Positions 7,019 through 13,088 of a stretch of 13,088 nt of DNA are shown here, in pieces. Position 1 is the first letter of the stretch, and the number at the start of each line of letters is the position of its first letter. The stretch spans positions 1 to 13,088 of the forward strand of contig UQGU01000060.1 in assembly GCA_900540635.1 (NCBI GenBank). The letters run 5' to 3'. The DNA is from an uncultured Eubacteriales bacterium (GTDB lineage: Bacteria > Bacillota > Clostridia > Oscillospirales > Oscillospiraceae). The position numbers were made by a program, and so were the translations under genes. The notes beneath the pieces are model-generated. The model was not told the DNA's origin. It did no database searches and was given only the letters and a program-made list of their open reading frames with translations.

Positions 7019-8704
7019 ATGGCGGCGTTTACGGAGCTTTGGACGGAGGAAGGAAAGAAGCAAACCGGGATCCCCTGGGACGCTTACCCCCGGCCCGGAA
7101 TGCGAAGGAATTCCTTCTGCAATCTCAATGGCCTATGGGACCTTGCGATAGGGGAGCGTGGGGACTTCGACAGGACCATTCTGGTGCCTTTTCCGCCGGA
7201 GTCGCTGCTTTCCGGGGTTCATAAGGAAATCCTGGATGGAACTTGCCTGCACTATCGCCGCCGGTTTGCCGCCCCTGGGGGAGCGGGAAGGGTACTGCTG
7301 CACTTCGGGGCGGTGGACCAGCATGCCCGGGTCTGGCTTAACGGGCAGCTGCTGGGGGAGCACTCCGGCGGCTATGACGGCTTTTCTTTCGACGTGACGG
7401 AATTTTTGCAGCCGGAAAATGAACTGCTGGTGGAGACCCGGGACGATCTGCGGGACAAAACCATGCCCTACGGCAAGCAGCGCCGGGACAGGGGTGGGAT
7501 GTGGTATACCCCTGTTTCCGGTATCTGGCAGACGGTATGGATGGAACGGGTTCCGGATGATTATATCCGGGAGCTCCATTTCTCCACAGAGGGGAATACC
7601 GTAAATCTGGAGCTGGTGGGCCCCAAGACGGGAACGCTGCACCTGAAAACACCGGAAGGGGAAATACAGGTGCCGATCCGGGAGGGTAAGGCTGCGCTGA
7701 CGCTGTCAAACCCCAGACCCTGGTCCCCGGAGGACCCTTACCTCTATGAAGCGGTCATCCAGGCGGGGCAGGACCGGGTGGGGAGCTACTTTGCATTCCG
7801 GACCCTGGACATCAAAACCGTAGATGGAATGCCGCGGCTGTGTCTGAACGGCAAGCCCTATTTCTTCCATGGCGTTCTGGACCAGGGCTATTGGAGCGAC
7901 GGCCTCTGGACACCGGCAGACCCCAAGTGCTTTGACGAAGACATCCTGGCTATGAAAAACCTGGGATTCAATACCCTGCGCAAGCACATCAAGGTGGAGC
8001 CGGAGCTCTTCTATTATGCCTGCGATCGGCTTGGCATGGTGGTATTCCAGGACATGGTGAATAACGGCACCTACCATTATCTGCGGGATACCGTGCTGCC
8101 GACCCTGAACCTGGGAAAGCACCGCAGTGACGCAGGCCTTCACCGGGATCCCGAGACCCGGGAAAAGTTTCGGGAGAGCATGGAAAAGACGGTTCTGGCG
8201 CTGGAGCGGCACCCCTGCGTATGCTATTGGACGATCTTCAATGAGGGCTGGGGGCAGTTTGACAGCCAGAGCCAGTATGAAAGCCTGAAAGCTCTGGATA
8301 GCAGCCGCTTTGTGGACACGGCTTCCGGATGGTTTGCCTGTGCGGATAGCGACGTGGAGAGCCTGCACGTGTATTTCCGCCCGGTACGGCTGAAGAGCAG
8401 CCGGAGGCCGCAGGTGGTCTCTGAGTTTGGCGGCTATGCCTGGAAGGAACCGGGACATATTTTCAATCCGGAAAAAAGCTATGGCTATCGCAGCTTCCGG
8501 GATAAGCAGGCCTTTATGGATGCGCTGGAAATGCTCTATCGGGAGCAGATTCTTCCTGCCAAGAAGGAAGGACTCTGCGGAGCCATCTATACCCAGCTGT
8601 CCGATGTGGAGGATGAGCTCAACGGCCTGCTGACCTATGACCGGGCAGTGTGCAAGGTGGATCCTGCAAGAATGCGGGAGATTGGAAAGCTGCTTCAGGA
8701 TTGA
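7019..8704 (+). CDS. Glycoside hydrolase family 2 protein (beta-galactosidase-like)
   Basis: A 561-aa enzyme without a signal peptide, so probably cytoplasmic, acting on imported oligosaccharides or glycosides. The domain order is standard for GH2: an N-terminal sugar-binding jelly roll (about 25-180, with FGAVDQHARVWLNG and GGYDGFSFDVTEFL), an Ig-like domain (about 180-270) and a TIM barrel. E409 in FNEGWG is the expected acid/base and E469 in SEFGG the expected nucleophile. It is far shorter than LacZ (about 1000 aa) and closer to beta-glucuronidase size. I do not see the Asn-x-Lys motif typical of glucuronidases near the C-terminus, where the sequence reads YTQLSDVEDELNGLLTYDR, so the substrate is left open. 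The ATG at 7019 is preceded by AGGAGG at 7005-7010 with an 8-nt gap. It is probably monocistronic, ending at the shared terminator. Confidence 0.88.
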   Translation: MAAFTELWTEEGKKQTGIPWDAYPRPGMRRNSFCNLNGLWDLAIGERGDFDRTILVPFPPESLLSGVHKEILDGTCLHYRRRFAAPGGAGRVLLHFGAVDQHARVWLNGQLLGEHSGGYDGFSFDVTEFLQPENELLVETRDDLRDKTMPYGKQRRDRGGMWYTPVSGIWQTVWMERVPDDYIRELHFSTEGNTVNLELVGPKTGTLHLKTPEGEIQVPIREGKAALTLSNPRPWSPEDPYLYEAVIQAGQDRVGSYFAFRTLDIKTVDGMPRLCLNGKPYFFHGVLDQGYWSDGLWTPADPKCFDEDILAMKNLGFNTLRKHIKVEPELFYYACDRLGMVVFQDMVNNGTYHYLRDTVLPTLNLGKHRSDAGLHRDPETREKFRESMEKTVLALERHPCVCYWTIFNEGWGQFDSQSQYESLKALDSSRFVDTASGWFACADSDVESLHVYFRPVRLKSSRRPQVVSEFGGYAWKEPGHIFNPEKSYGYRSFRDKQAFMDALEMLYREQILPAKKEGLCGAIYTQLSDVEDELNGLLTYDRAVCKVDPARMREIGKLLQD

Positions 8705-8708
8705 GGAA

Positions 8709-8754
8709 AAAACAGCAGCGTCGGCAAAGGAATGCGTGCCGACGCTGCTGTTTT
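8709..8754. terminator. Bidirectional intrinsic terminator between convergent genes
   Basis: A perfect 18-bp stem (8709-8726 pairing with 8737-8754) encloses a 10-nt loop. The GC-rich core, CAGCAGCGTCGGCA, is flanked by an A tract on the left and a T tract on the right. Read leftward it ends in six U residues; read rightward in four, which lie within the stem. It serves both the glycoside hydrolase (stop at 8702-8704) and the minus-strand DegV-ThrE gene, whose TAA at 8755-8753 overlaps the stem. Confidence 0.92.
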
Positions 8755-10828
8755 AATGATTTGTTTTATGCCTTCCCAGAAACATCCGAACCAGACTGGA
8801 GATCAGGATGATGCTGGCGGCCATAATGCCGGTGACCTCGGCAGTGAACAGCCCCTGGGAGACAAAGCGGTCCATGGCGCCGTCCACGGCCTGCTGCATG
8901 GTATAGTACAGGCTTGCCCCGGGGATCAGGGGAATGATAGAAACTACCAGGTAGCAGATGGTCGGGTACTTCCGGACCCGGGCCATGATTTCGGAATACA
9001 GGGCGGAAAAGGCTGTGCCCACAAAGAAGGCGGTTCCGGGGGCAAATCCGGCGGAAAGGGTCAGGGCGTAGACTGCGTAGGCCGCAATACCGCCCAGGGT
9101 GCACAGGAGCATTCCGGGCCCGTGAATATTGAAAAGAATGGAAAAGCCTGTGCAGCCCAGAAAAGCGCCGAAGCACAGAAGCCCCAGGCTGTGGGCGGCG
9201 GTCCCGGCAATCCCGGGCGGCCCCCAGAACTGGATGGTCAGATTTCTGGCAGCGGCGGAACCCAGAGCCATGGATCCGGCAATCAGCAGGACCTGCACGC
9301 ATTTGTGAATGCCGGAGCTGATATCCCCATAGATCATATCTCGCAGGGCGTTGGTGAACACCAGCCCGGGAACCAGGATCATCATGCCGCCGATGATCAC
9401 CGTATCGGCATTGGCCGCAATACCTGCTGCACCCAGGCCATAGGCCAGCAGGGACATGAGAAAGGAGGCGGCAAGGGTGCTGAATATGGGGTTCGTCTTC
9501 ATGGCGCTGGCGAACCGATTGACAAAGGCAATCAAAATGCCGCCGAGACCGGCGAGCAGTGCATCCGTCGGGCGGCACCCGAAGAGCAGACCAAAGCCTC
9601 CGGCCCCCAGAAAGTGCCCCAGTATTACGACCGGAAAGCTGTAGTACGGAACGGACGCCCTGGTTTCCTCCAGCATTTTTGCGGCAATCTCCGGGGCCGG
9701 CGTTTCGGCGCAGAGCCGACGGCTCAGGGCGTTGAGCCGTTCTACGGCATCCAGATTGTTCCCATGAAACCCGATGCGGCGCATCCGGGTAATGGGGGTG
9801 CGGTCAGCGGAGAGAATGCTGACGATCAGATAGTTGTTTGTCGCCGCAACTTCCGGCGACAGACCATAGGCGGTAAGGACCAGCCGCGCGCTGTCCTCTA
9901 CCCGGTAGGTTTCTGCGCCGGAGATGGCTAGTTCATAGCCTAGGTCCGTTGCCAGATCCAGAAGAAGGTGCTCGTTCATCTTTTTTACTTCCAGGGCGAA
10001 AATCACGCTGACGGTGTCGGGGCCGCAGTGGCAGGAAATGGTGCATCCGGCCACTGCTTCGTATACAACGTCAAATTCGCCGCACTGGGCCAGGGCCTCC
10101 TGGACGGCGACCATATAGGCGGGGTCTACTTCCGTGTGGACCAGAATCAATTTGCTGCGGTCAATATCCTCCCGGCCTAAGAGGCGTTCCTTGATATAGC
10201 TTGCAAGGCATTTGTCATAGTGCCCCCGGTATTTTTTGCCCACGCTCATTTTGCCGTCCCGCAGCTCAATGCAGGGCTTCAGGTTCAGAAGATTTGCGCC
10301 CAGGGCCGTTACCATGGAGCAGCGGCCGCCCTTGGCCAGATAATCCAGGCGGTCCAGCAGGAAACTGGTTTCAATTTTGGGGATATAGTCTTCCAGCTGC
10401 CGGACGATCTCGTCCAGATCCTGTTCCGTCTCGGCCAGCTCACAGGCCTTCAGCACCAGCAGCCCCTGGCCGCAGCACAGATTCTGAGAATCCACAATGC
10501 GCACGTTTGGGAATTTCTGGGCGGCAATCAGAGCATTCTGGCAGGAGGAGGAAAAGCCGGAGCCCAGGTTGATGTGGATGATCCCGTCGTATTCTCCTGC
10601 ATATTTTGAAAACAGCTCCTGATATACGGCGGCACTTCTGGCGGCGGTGGTGCAGATACTTCCACCCTGGGCAACGTGCCGGAAAATATCCGTGGGGGTG
10701 ATGGTCACATTGTCCAGAAATTCTTCCTCGTCTTTCATGACAATCAGGGGAACCAGATCAATGTCGTATTTTTCAAGAAGGGAGGCGGGAAGGTCGCAGG
10801 TAGAGTCGGAAGTAACTTTGATTTTCAT
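8753..10828 (-). CDS. DegV-family lipid-binding domain fused to a ThrE-type (threonine/serine exporter-like) membrane domain
   Basis: A 691-aa two-part protein. Residues 1-283 are a DegV/FakB-like domain: TSDSTCDLP at the N-terminus, HINLGSGFSS in the middle, LDYLAKGGRCS, and SCHCGPDT near its end. Members bind a fatty acid, and FakB types present it to FakA kinase. From about 284 the sequence reads straight into a ThrE-type domain: a soluble stretch with SGAETYRVED (about 300), then about ten hydrophobic helices, including LVPGLVFTNALRD and IIPLIPG, covering both the YjjP-like and YjjB-like halves. The start at 10828 is set by an AAAGGA-type site about 6-10 nt upstream; upstream in-frame codons are not needed. 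M284 at 9979 is preceded by GGAAG at a usable distance, so a separate ThrE product is possible. The transported substrate and any lipid link are unproven. Confidence 0.88.
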   Translation of the reverse strand: MKIKVTSDSTCDLPASLLEKYDIDLVPLIVMKDEEEFLDNVTITPTDIFRHVAQGGSICTTAARSAAVYQELFSKYAGEYDGIIHINLGSGFSSSCQNALIAAQKFPNVRIVDSQNLCCGQGLLVLKACELAETEQDLDEIVRQLEDYIPKIETSFLLDRLDYLAKGGRCSMVTALGANLLNLKPCIELRDGKMSVGKKYRGHYDKCLASYIKERLLGREDIDRSKLILVHTEVDPAYMVAVQEALAQCGEFDVVYEAVAGCTISCHCGPDTVSVIFALEVKKMNEHLLLDLATDLGYELAISGAETYRVEDSARLVLTAYGLSPEVAATNNYLIVSILSADRTPITRMRRIGFHGNNLDAVERLNALSRRLCAETPAPEIAAKMLEETRASVPYYSFPVVILGHFLGAGGFGLLFGCRPTDALLAGLGGILIAFVNRFASAMKTNPIFSTLAASFLMSLLAYGLGAAGIAANADTVIIGGMMILVPGLVFTNALRDMIYGDISSGIHKCVQVLLIAGSMALGSAAARNLTIQFWGPPGIAGTAAHSLGLLCFGAFLGCTGFSILFNIHGPGMLLCTLGGIAAYAVYALTLSAGFAPGTAFFVGTAFSALYSEIMARVRKYPTICYLVVSIIPLIPGASLYYTMQQAVDGAMDRFVSQGLFTAEVTGIMAASIILISSLVRMFLGRHKTNH

Positions 10829-10868
10829 GGTGATTCCTTTCCAATTCAGGGTGAATAGCAAAGAATAA

Positions 10869-10901
10869 GCACCTGAAACACTGGCCAGGTTTCAAAAGTG
10901 C
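10869..10901 (-). other. Hairpin in the 5' leader of the DegV-ThrE gene
   Basis: TGAAAC (10874-10879) pairs with GTTTCA (10889-10894), and GCAC (10869-10872) with GTGC (10898-10901), leaving small internal bulges and a 9-nt loop. The element lies in the transcribed leader of about 95 nt. It is not followed by a U-run and resembles no riboswitch I recognise. Confidence 0.35.
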
Positions 10902-10904
10902 CTC

Positions 10905-10932
10905 TTGTTTTCTTCGAAACATATGGTAGAAT
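10905..10932 (+). promoter_or_regulatory. Promoter of the metallochaperone-hydrolase operon
   Basis: TTGTTT (10905-10910), a 16-nt spacer and TAGAAT (10927-10932), with TG at 10924-10925 forming an extended -10. Transcription would start near 10939 and give a leader of about 78 nt to the ATG at 11017. It overlaps the minus-strand promoter at 10931-10959. Confidence 0.6.
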
Positions 10933-10941
10933 AGTACCATA
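10922..10941. promoter_or_regulatory. Inverted repeat (candidate operator) spanning both -10 boxes
   Basis: TATGGTA (10922-10928) and TACCATA (10935-10941) form a perfect dyad with a 6-bp centre. The dyad covers the -10 elements of both opposing promoters and their predicted start points. It could be a repressor operator, or the symmetry may simply arise from two extended -10 elements facing each other. Confidence 0.5.
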
Positions 10942-10959
10942 CCAGGCGGGTGGTGTCAA
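10931..10959 (-). promoter_or_regulatory. Promoter of the DegV-ThrE gene
   Basis: On the minus strand a perfect -35 TTGACA (10959-10954) is followed after 17 nt by TACTAT (10936-10931), with TGG directly before it as an extended -10. The start would be near 10924, leaving a leader of about 95 nt. Its -10 shares two base pairs with that of the plus-strand promoter. Confidence 0.7.
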
Positions 10960-10981
10960 TCCCTTTCCGCCGGGAAATCAC

Positions 10982-10996
10982 TTCCCAAAATGGGAA
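10982..10996 (+). other. Leader hairpin before the metallochaperone gene
   Basis: TTCCCA (10982-10987) and TGGGAA (10991-10996) form a 6-bp stem with an AAA loop, ending 6 nt before AGGAGG (11003-11008). An alternative short pairing of GGGA (10992-10995) with TCCC (11011-11014) would enclose the ribosome binding site, so a small translational switch is conceivable, but the stems are short. Confidence 0.3.
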
Positions 10997-11016
10997 TACA
11001 ACAGGAGGAATCCCCT

Positions 11017-11211
11017 ATGACGGTTATTCATGCTGAGGGTATGATGTGCAATCATTGCAAGGCGCGGGTGGAAAAGGCCTGCCTGGCTGTGCCGGGAACC
11101 ACCAAGGCAGAGGTAAATCTTGCGGAGAAGTCCGTGACCCTGGAGGGCACTGCAGCAGAGGCGGCCTGGAAGAAGGCCATTGCCGACGCGGGCTATCAGG
11201 TTGTGGAGTAA
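11017..11211 (+). CDS. CopZ-like heavy-metal-associated (HMA) metallochaperone
   Basis: A 64-aa stand-alone HMA domain. The metal site GMMCNHC (residues 8-14, Cys11 and Cys14) matches the family GMxCxxC motif, and the rest follows the beta-alpha-beta-beta-alpha-beta pattern (RVEKAC, VPGTTKAEVNLAEKSVTLEG, AIADAGYQVV). Such proteins carry Cu(I), or sometimes another soft metal, to a P-type ATPase in the cytoplasm. The ATG at 11017 lies 8 nt after a strong AGGAGG (11003-11008); an in-frame ATG at 10990 lies before that site, inside the leader hairpin, and is less likely. No copper ATPase or CsoR/CopY regulator is in the window. The stop lies 4 nt before the next gene, so the two are probably co-translated. 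Confidence 0.9.
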   Translation: MTVIHAEGMMCNHCKARVEKACLAVPGTTKAEVNLAEKSVTLEGTAAEAAWKKAIADAGYQVVE

Positions 11212-11215
11212 GCCT

Positions 11216-12136
11216 ATGCGGACGGAGTTTACCATTCCTTCCAATGGAGCAGGTCAGCTCCACTGCTGCCGCTGGACCCCGGAGGAACAGCCCAAGGCAG
11301 TGCTCCAAATCGTCCACGGCATTGCGGAATATATTGAGCGTTACGATGAATTTGCATCCTATCTCAATGGCCTGGGCTATCTGGTGGTGGCAGAGGACCA
11401 TATGGGCCACGGCGGAACTGTAGGGGACCAGGGCACCCAGGGCTATTTTGACGGCGGCTGGTTTACGGCGGTCAGCGACAGCTATTCGCTGCTGCAAAAG
11501 ACCAAGGCCGAAAACCCCGATATTCCCTATGTCCTCTTTGGCCACTCCATGGGGTCCTTCATGACGAGAACCATTCTGGAGGTTTACCCGGACAGCGGCA
11601 TTGCTGCGGTGGTCATCTGCGGCACGGGGTGGCAGCCCAGGGCAATCCTGCCCGGGGCTATCGGCATCTGCCAGATGGCCTGCAAGAAAGTAGGGGAGAA
11701 GAACCCCAGCGAGACTCTGCAAAATATGGTCTTTGGCGGCTACAATAAGCGGGTGGAGCACCCCAGAACGGAATATGACTGGCTGACCCGAGACGAGGAA
11801 ATCGTGGATGCCTACATTGCCCACCCCAGCTGCGGCTTCACGGCGACGACGGGCCTGCTGCGGGACATGCTGACCGGCATTCGCTTCATTGAACAGAAAC
11901 AGAACCTTGCCAAAATGGACAAGAATTTGCCGGTGTTGTTCATTGCCGGAGAGGACGACCCTGTAGGAAATTACGGAAAGGGGGTCCGGAAGGCTGCCGA
12001 GGAATTCCAAAAGGCGGGCATGAAGGACGTAACCTGCAATCTGTTCCCTAAGGGGCGGCATGAAATTCTCAATGAGACAAACCGCCGGGAGGTTTTTGAC
12101 TTCACCGCCGATTGGCTGAAAAAGAAACTGAAATAA
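11216..12136 (+). CDS. Alpha/beta hydrolase, monoacylglycerol lipase/lysophospholipase type
   Basis: A 306-aa soluble serine hydrolase. The visible catalytic set is S111 in GHSMG, D248 in GEDDPVG and H282 in GRHEIL, with HGIAEYIERYDEF near residues 35-50 supplying the oxyanion-hole region. The pattern of HG near the N-terminus, AEDHMGHG and GHSMG fits the Hydrolase_4 (PldB-like) group, which acts on monoacylglycerols or lysophospholipids; the actual substrate is not shown. There is no signal peptide, so it is expected in the cytoplasm or loosely at the membrane. The ATG at 11216 follows GGAG (11205-11208) by 7 nt and comes just after the stop of the metallochaperone. The functional reason for pairing the two is not evident. 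No hairpin with a U-run follows the stop. Confidence 0.87.
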   Translation: MRTEFTIPSNGAGQLHCCRWTPEEQPKAVLQIVHGIAEYIERYDEFASYLNGLGYLVVAEDHMGHGGTVGDQGTQGYFDGGWFTAVSDSYSLLQKTKAENPDIPYVLFGHSMGSFMTRTILEVYPDSGIAAVVICGTGWQPRAILPGAIGICQMACKKVGEKNPSETLQNMVFGGYNKRVEHPRTEYDWLTRDEEIVDAYIAHPSCGFTATTGLLRDMLTGIRFIEQKQNLAKMDKNLPVLFIAGEDDPVGNYGKGVRKAAEEFQKAGMKDVTCNLFPKGRHEILNETNRREVFDFTADWLKKKLK

Positions 12137-12167
12137 AAATGTGGCCCTGCACATAATGTCCGTTTTA

Positions 12168-12190
12168 TTGGACTAATTATATGGTATCTT
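12168..12190 (+). promoter_or_regulatory. Candidate promoter of the small-protein/truA operon
   Basis: An extended -10 (TG at 12182-12183, TATCTT at 12185-12190) lies in an AT-rich stretch. TTGGAC (12168-12173) is the nearest -35-like element but is too close (11 nt) for this -10; it would be 16 nt from an alternative TATAGC (12190-12195). GTCC (12158-12161) and GGAC (12170-12173) form a small dyad there. A promoter is likely; its exact boxes are uncertain. Confidence 0.4.
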
Positions 12191-12218
12191 ATAGCCATGA
12201 AATCCAAAAGGACGGTGA

Positions 12219-12341
12219 ATGGTTATGTATTCCATCCGATATGTGCAGGGCCATGTTCAAGTGTATGATGCAAAGGGCAAATTCCTGTTTTCCGCAGATA
12301 CCGAGCGGGAGGCCAGGGAAGAATTGGAGGAATATGCGTAA
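12219..12341 (+). CDS. 40-aa small protein of unknown function, translationally linked to truA
   Basis: An open frame of 40 codons beginning MVMYSIRYVQGHVQVYD and ending REELEEYA. It starts 6 nt after AAAAGGA (12206-12212), and a second Met is codon 3. The sequence looks like a real small protein: an N-terminal beta-rich half with VQVYDAKGKFLFSAD (two strands joined by a turn) and an acidic C-terminal helix (TEREAREELEEYA). I recall very similar short 'IRYVxGHVEVYDxxGxFLFSADT' proteins in Clostridia, from memory and not from a search. Its TAA at 12339-12341 lies beyond the truA ATG at 12334, an 8-nt overlap, which implies translational coupling. Function is not known; no metal site, membrane segment or signal peptide is seen. 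Confidence 0.75.
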   Translation: MVMYSIRYVQGHVQVYDAKGKFLFSADTEREAREELEEYA

Positions 12342-13068
12342 TCTTCGTTTGGATATCTGTTACGACGGCACCCGCTATCGTGGTTGGCAGCGGCTCCCCG
12401 GGGTGGAGGGCACCATCCAGGGCAAGCTGGAAACGGTGCTCAGCCGCATTCTGGAGGAGCCCATTGAGGTCTCCGGCAGCGGCCGCACCGATGCAGGCGT
12501 CCACGCGGCGCACCAGATCGCCAATTTTCACTGCCAGAATCCCATGCCTGCGGAGAAGATCCTGGAGCAGCTTCGCAGGTATCTGCCGGAGGACATCGGC
12601 ATATATTCCTGTGAGGAGGCAGCGCCCCGATTCCATGCCCGGCTGAATGCTGCGGGGAAGACCTACCGCTACCGGATCTGGAACAGTGAGGAGCCCTGCG
12701 TTTTCCTGCGCCGGTATGTCTGGTGTATGCCGGAAAAGCTGGATGTGGAGGCCATGAACCGGGCGGCGGAAAAGCTTCTGGGAGAGCACGACTTCTCTGC
12801 CTTTTGCGGCAATCGAAAAATGAAAAAATCCACCGTCCGCCGTATTGACGCGCTGAAAATCACACGCCGGGGCAATGAGCTGCAAATTACCGTGACGGGA
12901 GACGGCTTTCTATATAATATGGTAAGAATTCTGGTGGGGACGCTGGTGGAGGTTGGCCAGGGGCAGAGAAGCCCGGAGAGCATCCCGGCACTGTTCGGCG
13001 CGCCCAGAGAGCAGGCCGGTTTCCTGGCGCCGCCCCAGGGGCTGTGTCTGATGGAGGTAACCTATTGA
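12334..13068 (+). CDS. truA: tRNA pseudouridine(38-40) synthase TruA
   Basis: A 244-aa enzyme that isomerises uridines 38-40 in the anticodon stem-loop of tRNAs, acting in the cytoplasm as a homodimer. Family landmarks are present along the full length: LDICYDGTRYRGWQ at the N-terminus, the catalytic D53 in SGRTDAGVHA, KTYRYRIWN around 110-118, the HDFSAFCG motif, and GDGFLYNMVRILVGTLVEVGQG near 189-210. Its length is usual for the family. The ATG at 12334 overlaps the end of the 40-aa gene; GGAGG at 12326-12330 is only 3 nt upstream, so initiation probably relies on ribosomes finishing the small gene. The in-frame extension to 12181 has no ribosome binding site and adds unrelated sequence. 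The stop overlaps the start of the next gene. Confidence 0.96.
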   Translation: MRNLRLDICYDGTRYRGWQRLPGVEGTIQGKLETVLSRILEEPIEVSGSGRTDAGVHAAHQIANFHCQNPMPAEKILEQLRRYLPEDIGIYSCEEAAPRFHARLNAAGKTYRYRIWNSEEPCVFLRRYVWCMPEKLDVEAMNRAAEKLLGEHDFSAFCGNRKMKKSTVRRIDALKITRRGNELQITVTGDGFLYNMVRILVGTLVEVGQGQRSPESIPALFGAPREQAGFLAPPQGLCLMEVTY

Positions 13069-13088
13069 ACATTCAGATATTCGGAAAG
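13065..13088 (+). CDS. 5' end of a probable ArsC/Spx-family (arsenate reductase-like) gene
   Basis: A TTG at 13065-13067 overlaps the truA TGA and lies 7 nt after a strong GGAGG (13053-13057). The eight visible codons read (M)NIQIFGK. This resembles the start of ArsC/Spx-family thioredoxin-fold proteins, which often begin MNIQIFG and then carry a CxxC or single-Cys motif that is off the window. The identification rests on only eight residues and memory of the family; the presence of a gene is better supported than its identity. Confidence 0.55.

Noticed and set aside
7019..8704. Calling the GH2 enzyme a beta-glucuronidase
   Set aside because: The size fits, but I do not see the Asn-x-Lys motif expected near the end of the catalytic domain, so only a GH2 assignment is supported.
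8732..9931. A 399-codon plus-strand open frame opposite the DegV-ThrE gene
   Set aside because: Its Gly/Gln/His-rich, low-complexity translation is a typical shadow of a membrane-protein gene, it begins within the terminator hairpin, and the minus strand holds a well-supported gene.
12181..12333. N-terminal extension of TruA to 12181
   Set aside because: The added residues do not resemble TruA, and the stretch is explained by the promoter and the 40-aa gene in another frame.

Overview
The window looks like chromosomal DNA of a Gram-positive, moderately GC-rich gut-type Clostridia member, most like Oscillospiraceae or a relative. That placement is inferred from three things: LPxTG cell-wall proteins with Cna-B/SpaA domains and 'CG-x-x-H-x-H' modules, strong AGGAGG-type ribosome binding sites, and Firmicutes-style housekeeping genes. 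I see no phage, IS element, CRISPR array, tRNA or rRNA.

Left part (1-6897): a surface-fibre (pilus-like) locus. The first codons of a divergent minus-strand gene, with a near-consensus promoter, sit at the left edge. Three plus-strand genes follow in tandem, each encoding a secreted, sortase-anchored protein. They are a 1395-aa adhesin (LPDTG) with a CHAP-like domain that appears to have lost its catalytic residues, a fibro-slime domain and Cna-B-type repeats; a 485-aa backbone-type pilin (LPSTG); and a 304-aa minor or basal pilin (LPQTG). The order and spacing fit tip, shaft and base subunits of one fibre. No sortase gene is present, so the polymerising enzyme must lie outside the window or be supplied in trans.

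Middle (6898-10828): a cytoplasmic family-2 glycoside hydrolase with its own promoter, then a strong bidirectional terminator shared with a convergent minus-strand gene. That gene encodes a DegV-type fatty-acid-binding domain fused directly to a complete ThrE-type (threonine/serine exporter-like) membrane domain.

Right part (10829-13088): two opposing promoters overlap almost completely on a 7-bp-arm dyad. They drive the DegV-ThrE gene leftward and, rightward, a 64-aa CopZ-like metallochaperone followed 4 nt later by an alpha/beta hydrolase of the monoacylglycerol lipase/lysophospholipase type. A second tight cluster then holds a 40-aa small protein gene, truA (overlapping the small gene's stop by 8 nt) and the first eight codons of what is probably an ArsC/Spx-family gene starting at a TTG that overlaps the truA stop.

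The observations I consider most worth a second look are the probable pseudo-enzyme domain and histidine/cysteine modules in the adhesin, the DegV-ThrE fusion, the overlapping symmetric promoter pair, and the easily missed 40-aa gene before truA.
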